Positions 57,791 through 64,000 of a stretch of 64,000 nt of DNA are shown in pieces. The number at the start of each line of letters is the position of its first letter. Position 1 is the first letter of the stretch. This DNA is from Cyathus striatus. Taxonomy: Eukaryota; Basidiomycota; Agaricomycetes; Agaricales; Nidulariaceae. The translations under genes and the position numbers were made by a program. The notes under the pieces are model-generated. The model was not told where the DNA came from. It worked only from the letters and a program-made list of their open reading frames with translations, and made no database searches. Where the stretch lies: NCBI GenBank assembly GCA_025738555.1, contig JAOVFP010000011.1, forward strand, positions 868,001 to 932,000, given 5' to 3'.

Positions 57791-60291
57791 AGCAAAATCT
57801 TGATCTGCAAGATTAGCAAATTTAGGTAGCTTTAGTACAAATAAGATGTACCATTTACTTATTCTCATTATTTTCGGCTTAATTGACCTAATGCAAGCAT
57901 ATTTAAGTGCATTTATAGAAAGGCAATACTAATATAAGCTAATATCTACTTTATTAATGATCATTACACTGAGTGTGTACATTGATGATTGAGTAAGTAC
58001 TTCAATATTATGGTGGAATACTGAAACCTATTATTAAATGGATTGAACATTTTACACTCATCAAAAACCATACTTGAACTGAATCCAGCTACATGAAGTT
58101 GTGAATCATATAGAGACAAGAAATTGGGTCTCGGTAGCAGAAAAAGAGGTGTACCATTCATCAGCTACATGGGCTAGAAGAACTTGTGAAGACCTAAACT
58201 GGATTATGTTGTAGAGCAGGTGTCTCGCCTGCACTACAAAACTCACCATTTTACGAGCCGCGTCTGCCCAGATCATGTGAATGATATCACGAAGATAACG
58301 ATATCAAATCTAGCCGTACGCGCAGCAGCGCGCTATCCATGTTTGCTCTCCCCCTTGCACTTGTCCCCTCCTGCACTTTCCTCCGATGCTAACACCTCCA
58401 ATCCTCTCTGAACGCTGCTATTATGCATCAAGAACTCAAGATCATCGGTACTGCGCGCTACCAAGAGCAACGAAATACCGCAGTTCACCCTAACTAATCT
58501 CTCCCTAAGTTTTATTCTTCAATTTTTCTCTTCAATTCATCGGTACTCTTACTGTTTTATACCATACCTTTTATCCTACTCCAATCTTCGATCTCTGGTC
58601 AATTAATCTCCGTTTTATCAACTTTTCCTCGTGTAGTAAAGTCTCTATTTCCACTTTCTATAAAAACCTTGTATCTACTCCTCCCCAACTCAGCGAAATT
58701 TTCCCCACTCTCAGTCGAGTTTTGAGCCTCTGTCGTTGTCTCTAAATTGTTCGTATCGCTCTCGGCTATTGTTTTACCGTTTCGTTCTCAAAAATCCGTC
58801 AAGTTTTCGTGACAAAACATCGATTTCGAAGTTTTATCCCCTTATTACACTCTCTGCAGCATTTCTCTGTTACTAATCACTCACTTGAACACCTTAGGAC
58901 TCCTCAGTTGAACAGACGTTCGACAACTCATATATTATTTCTTGGTTTAGGCCTTAACATGCCTTTTACCCTTACAACATATGGCTAGAGTACTTAGTTG
59001 TGAGTCGTGTGACATGCGACATGGTGCCATTGACCTTAAGCCGAAATCAACTGAACAATTACCAGCTAATCAAATCAATTGTTTTGTCCACTTTGTATCA
59101 CATGACTTCAGCCACGTCACAAACACGTTGAACACTTCTAACTCGTTCAATCTTTTCTGCTATTCTCTCTCATCTCTTCCTTTCTCCTTACCACCTCTGT
59201 CATGTTCTCGACCTGTCTTACTCAAGGCCTCTTCTCACTGTTCTACAGTCTTTCATTCTGGTGCTTGGACTCTGCCTCATCGATTTTCATCAAGGTTTTC
59301 ATTGAAGTTGGTCTGGGTCCCTCTGGTGCACTGTACACATCAACTACAAGTGTGAGTGCTCCCTTCTCTCGTCCTCCCACCCCTCGCACTCGACTTGTAC
59401 ACTCCTCCCTTTCTGTTTCGGACCTCAGTACCCCAGAATGACATTATTGTCTCGTCCATCTCCTCCCTCCCCTCCCCCTCTTGCTTCTGTTGGATTAACA
59501 TGTCAATGGCCATGAAGGCTCTTTGATACGCTCCTTCTATCCCATCACTTGCCACTGAGTCTGGTGAGTTGTCAGTTTTCCTCTTCCCCTTATTCCTTTC
59601 TCACTTTGTATGATTCTGCTAGGTTGCTGCATTGGCCATGGTGGGTGCTATCTCGGCCTCGCATTTCTCATTGTTACTTCCCTTCATTGCTCTCTCATCT
59701 TCTTGCCTGTGCATTTATCTGTCTTCTCTCACTCTCTTATCATTGTGCATGTCCTCTCGTTGCTTGCTTACCCTCGTGCTATTGCTCTTTTCTTCTTGCT
59801 CATCCTCTCCCTTGTCCTCATGCATCTCACCTTTGAAGTAAGCACTTATCATTTTCAGTTGTACAGTTGTTGTAATGAATGAGAGGTGCTACTAGTTGTA
59901 GAGTGAGATATGTATATGTAGCTAGTCTTGCATGGAGTGTATATGTTATGTCTGTATCGCGCTCTAGTTAGATTATGTATATCATGTATGTTGTTTACTA
60001 CTTGCTTTACTATTATAATTTGGTTGCACTTCCTAAATTGAAGTAATTTTTGGCTTGATGTGTGACAACATGTATCTAAGGTTTAAATGTTACCAGCTAG
60101 TATTCACTAATACCCCTAATATGATACTAATTTTTTCAAATAACTTTGAAATAAGGGAGGGGGTTAAGTAATTTAGATAATTTCACTTATCCAAACTAAT
60201 TTCTTTAATATTGGCTAAAGCTAGCATATCTCAACTTATATTGTAGTAATTCCGCTAATTTGGCAATTTAGATATTTCCTGATGCCGCCTC
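57791..60291. mobile_element. 2.5-kb insertion splitting the LINE RNase H domain
   Basis: RNase H coding stops after GPDSS (about 57790) and resumes at HFIVFSAE (about 60292). The intervening DNA is unrelated and includes an LTR-like repeat (58210-58979) and pyrimidine-rich sequence at 58980-59850. I could not identify its ends or a target duplication, so it may be composite. Confidence 0.6.
58210..58979. repeat. Dispersed LTR-like repeat, copy 2
   Basis: Begins TGTAGAGCAGGTG with the mirrored CGCCTGCACTACA and ends CTTACAACA. It is about 75-80% similar by eye to 31088-31882. Flanks TATGT/TATGG match at four of five positions, compatible with a 5-bp duplication. Confidence 0.65.
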
Positions 60292-61518
60292 GCACTTCAT
60301 AGTTTTCAGCGCTGAATGCACGGGCCTTCTGCTTGGGGCTCACCTTCTCAGTAAACAGCAAGACATTACGACTGTTACTTTTGCAGTGGACAACCAGGCG
60401 TCAATTATGGCTGCAGGCAGCCACTGCCCCCACCCCGGCCACTACATCTCAGATATGTTCCTAAACACCTTGGAAAACGTGGTAGGAGACGAAAGCCACA
60501 TCTCTCTCCGCTGGGTGCCTGGGCACTGTGACATCATAGGCAACAAAGCAGCTGACAAGGAGGCGAAGCTGGCCATTACACAAGGATCAAGTCTACGCAA
60601 GGACCTACCTCCATCCCTCCGAAACCCACTCCCCTTCTCAAAGTCAGCTCTACACATGACACACAGGGCTAAGATCAAAGCCGCAGCAGCCCAACACTGG
60701 CAGACCTCACCAAGCCACGCACGTGTTAGTCGTAATATTCCAGCTAAGTCTCCACTGTTCTCCTCAGCGCAGCTGCTCCAGCTACCCCGACGTTTGACCA
60801 GCCTCATCACACAGCTTGTGACCGGGCATATCGCTCTCAATAAATACCTCCACCACATAGGGAAAGTGGAATCGCCACAGTGCACAAAGTGCTCCTCTGC
60901 CTCCCCAGAGTCAGTTGAGCACTACCTACTGCGCTGCCCAGCCTACAACGAACGCCGCAAACCGTTGTTAGTACAATGTGCCAAACGAGGACGCAGGGAC
61001 ATTTCCCTATGCAAGATTCTCGCAGATCCGACAAACCTCTCAGCTCTTGCTGAGTATGTTAACGCGACCGGCCGACTCAAACAGACACTAGGTACAATAC
61101 CACGATGGAAACCACCAAACAATGATGATGACTAGGAGCAGTGATGGGTCAAGAATGGGGGAGGGGAGGATCCCCTTTTTGTTTTGTTTTCAGTTACTCA
61201 GACATACACATGACGACTCGCACCCAGAACAACACGATTCGACGCACTGGCCACTGGCCACATCACCAACACCATGGGGCGCACAGTCTGTGACGCCATC
61301 AGCCCAACCCTCCTGGTGTCCTGCCACCGTGTAGACATCCCGAGTCATTAATATTGAGGTCGACGTACAACAAATAAACTATATAGCACTATACTCATTA
61401 GCCCCGCACTTCACCTTCTGCTAGGTAGACGCTACACTGTCGAGACATATGGCTCCCATTACCGACATTAAATACAGGATTTTTTTTTTTTTTTTTTAAA
61501 AAAAAAACTATTTACAAC

Positions 61519-61930
61519 GACGTTCCTTACCACTCATGTGCGCGCCGCTCTACTATTTATCTCAGCATTCTTTTTGATATGATCATCACCTGATCACTAT
61601 ATTTAAAACGATGCATCTGATAGCTCTTGTTGTGCACTACTCTACTGTACTACATAGTAGTACTTAGTATAGAGAGGGGTGGAGAGTGGAAAGTATCGTA
61701 CTACACCCTACTAGTCTTACTCAGTTAGGTTAGCATTTACGTGATTGACACATTGTATACTTAACATAAATCTTGGTATTAGCAAAGTCGCCAAATACAG
61801 AATCCCGAGATTCACCCGTTACGATCAGGATTACGTTCCCGGAGATATCATCGAAAACACGACTTCCGTTTAAATCTGTGTGAAAAAAACAAACATCGTC
61901 CTACCAACCGAGACCTCGCTGGCCGACCCC
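61519..61930. other. Spacer between the LINE and oxidase copy C
   Basis: Contains the remaining unit of the ~57-bp repeat that the LINE interrupted (about 61550-61615), then promoter-proximal sequence of copy C. No gene seen. Confidence 0.45.
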
Positions 61931-61937
61931 TATAAAG
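61931..61937 (+). promoter_or_regulatory. TATA box, oxidase copy C
   Basis: TATAAAG lies 53 nt upstream of the ATG at 61984, matching the position of the TATA-like element in copy A. Confidence 0.5.
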
Positions 61938-61983
61938 ACCAACTGGCTCTCACTATGTTTACCGTATCGGTATTTCACCTACC

Positions 61984-64000
61984 ATGCAATTAACGAAAAC
62001 CCCTCCTCTTCAATCCGCGCAGCTTCTTCATACCCCTCTGTTTAATATTTCAAACACTGAGTTTCTCGATCCAGCTTCACGCGGTGCGTTATCTTACAGG
62101 CGAGCAAAGGCCATTGCTCTAGCCCACAGTACGTTATCTCATTTCGCTGTACGTCCAAATGTTTAACGAAGACTCCAACGATGTAGAGCTCGACATTTCG
62201 GATATCCGCGACCTCACTCCGAAGTTCTGGGACCTCAATACCGATCCTATAACGGCCTTCGACGGCGCAGCTACAACCCTACTTTCAATTCAGTACAACC
62301 TAGTCCTCGGAACTCTATCCATGTATCTTTCGGAGAGGGAGGATTTACGATCCATAGTAGACGATTTGCTAAAGTACAGGCTCATGTGAGTGTACCATTA
62401 TAAAGATGAAGACTTTCTGACGTGAACCATCCAGTGGCCAATTCTGTTTGACAGAATTGGGGCGTGGACTCGACATTTTCCATATGAAAACGACCGCCAC
62501 AATGCTAGACGATGGCAGCTTCGATCTGTATACCCCAACGTTATCCGATGCAAAGTTCGTATGACTTGCCATTTCATCCTTTCCAAAAATGTTTACCCAA
62601 ATAGGTTTATGCCACCTACGCTCCCAGTCCTCGGTATTCCATGCATAGCAATCGTGTTTGCCCGGTTAGTGGTACACGGTGAATACCGCGGAAATCGTCC
62701 ATTCCTCGTTTCTCTAAACGATGGATATAGCATGGGTAGAGGAGTGTCAGCAAGGTGAGATAATTTTTGCGTAAATTCTTTTAGCTTAACCGACGCATAA
62801 TTTGCAGACAGCTTCCACCTCGGGGCGGATCGAAGCCAGTTAATCATTCTTTAACTTCTTTTGACCACGTTATCCTTCCCCCAACAGCGCTTCTAGGGAG
62901 TTCTTCTATGCCAAAGGCTATCCATAGTGACTTCATGAGATCTATATTCCGTATATCCATTGGCACCCTTGCTCTCGCGGGACCTTCCATCCCGGCTCTC
63001 AGTCTTTCTTCAAACATAGCAGCATTATACAGCATCCGAAGACATGTAACAGGAATGGATGGTGTTACCTCGGTCCCTATAATCTCCTTCTCCACGCAAA
63101 GGAAACCGGTGCTGTCAGCCCTATCGCTCTCTTACGTCCTCCGAACATTCTACAAAAAATGTGTCTCAATTTTTATGACAGAGAGCGATCCGAGAGTACG
63201 GAGGGGAGTAGCTGCGTGTGCAAAGGCAGTCATAATTCCCCGTTCTCAGGCTTGTCAGGTCGAGCTTTCTGAGAGGTGTGGAGCGCAGGGTCTCTTTGAA
63301 TATAATCAAATGTCGTGTTTCTTTGTAAGTCTTTTTCATTATCCAATTGTTGCCAAGCCCTCGCTAACTCCTACTTCAGAGCGAAGTACGGGGAATAAGT
63401 ATTGCGGAAGGCGATATTCTAGGTAAGTACCTAGTTTTTATCAGTGATCCCCAAGTAAAAACTAAACATGACTTTCTCAGGGCTGTCTATCCGTAAGTCC
63501 AAGAAACGTTATGTACTTTGATCTTTGCAACATACTCAAGTCGGTCTATATTTAGGTCTGGTTGCCGACATAATGATGGGAAAATACGAACTGCCACTAG
63601 CGGCCGATGCTTCGTCCCTTCTCGCAAAGCACGAGGCAGCACTTATACACGAATGCCAAGAAGCAATGCTATCGCAGTCAGATTCGAAAGACATGAACGC
63701 AGCATTTAACAAATACGTTCTACCATCCTGCCAAAAAATTGTAGAAGCAATTGGTCATCGGATAGCATACGAAGCAGCCATTGAAGCTCAACTTCCACAA
63801 TACGTTGTCGATCTATTTGTCGCGAGCGTGATCCGAGCGGATCCATCGTGGTTCCTCGATAATAGGGTATTGTCTCGGAGGGATATTGCTGAGATAGAAC
63901 TGAGGGGAGTTGAGCAGGCAATGCCGAATTTGGACGCGTTGGTAAATGGGCTCGGTGTTAGGGCGTACATCACTTCGCCAATTGTGTCGGATGGGGCTTG
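61984..64000 (+). CDS. Acyl-CoA oxidase/dehydrogenase-like flavoprotein, copy C (3' end outside window)
   Basis: Exons 61984-62128, 62187-62385, 62435-62554, 62605-62754, 62808-63324, 63380-63422, 63481-63492, then from 63556 beyond the window edge. Exons 2-7 have exactly the lengths of copies A and B; exon 1 is 145 nt against 136. Motifs include YRRAKAIALAHS, FDGAATTLLSIQYNL, GQFCLTELGRGLDIF (the full TE-x-G motif), RRHVTGMDGVTSV, ERCGAQGLFEYNQ and SIAEGDIL. All frames visible are open. The last coding bases in the window (TSPIVSDGA) fall about 35-40 codons before the expected stop. Confidence 0.88.

Larger units (their letters stand above)
53893..61135 (+). pseudogene. LINE ORF2 (endonuclease, reverse transcriptase, RNase H), interrupted
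   Basis: The APE-type endonuclease is at 53926-~54600, with QEPYVG and WLGDFNRHHPLW (54349-54384). The hAT MITE follows, then the linker. Reverse transcriptase runs ~56040-56900, with KPGKTDYSLPSAWRPI, GLDQGSPFS and the catalytic FVDD at 56751-56762. RNase H begins YTDGSGFKNKVGASAV (~57688). It resumes after a 2.5-kb insert with FSAECTGLLLG, VDNQASIMAA (60386), WVPGHCDIIGNKAADKEAK, and a C-terminal HHIGKVESPQCTKC...HYLLRCPAY knuckle. Stops at 54397-54399, 56583-56585, 57015-57017 and 57765-57767 are all TGA. A frame change lies near 56470. Dead copy. Confidence 0.85.
51140..61505 (+). mobile_element. Non-LTR retrotransposon (LINE, APE-RT-RNase H type), with nested insertions
   Basis: It is flanked by the 13-bp direct repeat AACTATTTACAAC (51127-51139 and 61506-61518). 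The right side is preceded by a T18-A8 tract. ORF1 has CCHC knuckles; ORF2 has endonuclease, reverse transcriptase and RNase H. Subtracting three inserts (52051-52686, 54620-55352, ~57791-60291) leaves about 6.5 kb, a full-length size. The domain order fits the Tad1/I-like LINEs of fungi. Inactive because of stops and insertions. Confidence 0.9.

Noticed and set aside
1..64000. CRISPR arrays, phage or bacterial operons
   Set aside because: Spliceosomal introns and eukaryotic elements throughout. The tandem repeats lack regular unique spacers.

Overview
The window looks like nuclear DNA of a basidiomycete fungus, most likely an Agaricomycete. The genes carry many short GT-AG introns of about 45-60 nt. 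There is a tRNA with a canonical intron, a multi-exon fungal P450, a GH16-type laminarinase relative, a Ser/Thr-rich single-pass surface protein, and several kinds of fungal transposon. By my reading more than half of the 64 kb is transposable-element DNA. All functional names come from motif reading; no database search was run.

Layout. 0-5.2 kb: tRNA-Lys(CTT), an intact ten-exon cytochrome P450, and a frame-broken minus-strand gene with an N-terminal helical-bundle domain. 6.8-20.8 kb: one 14-kb Helitron with recognisable 5' and 3' termini. It holds a GNL3/nucleostemin-like GTPase segment in frame with the transposase N-terminus, a Rep(HUH)-helicase frame stopped only by four TGA codons, three further intron-containing cargo genes or fragments, and a tandem array of about 160-bp units. 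21-27 kb: a small terminal-inverted-repeat element with an 8-bp duplication, a GH16 relative lacking its catalytic motif, and an intact three-exon membrane protein gene.

28.9-64 kb: a dispersed tandem array of one gene family, acyl-CoA oxidase/dehydrogenase-like flavoproteins. Copies lie at 28.9-31.0, 40.9-43.0, 49.7-50.4 (relic) and 62.0 kb to the window edge. The three good copies share the same intron positions and a 12-nt microexon. Each gap holds different mobile DNA. The first gap has an LTR-like repeat and a nest of TIR elements, including a 4-kb transposon with its own coiled-coil/DDE-like transposase. The second has three head-to-tail non-autonomous Helitrons, one carrying broken ubiquitin repeats. 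The third has a full-length non-LTR retrotransposon (LINE) with a 13-bp target duplication, itself hit by three later insertions.

How it fits together: host genes sit as islands between elements, and the order of insertions can be read from target duplications. Decay is largely by CGA-to-TGA change, as expected from CpG methylation and deamination. The best candidates for something undescribed are the Helitron family with its GTPase fusion and head-to-tail arrays, the 4-kb transposon whose superfamily I cannot assign, and the AGGACCCC-ended elements that carry the same 9-mer in one fixed orientation near both ends.
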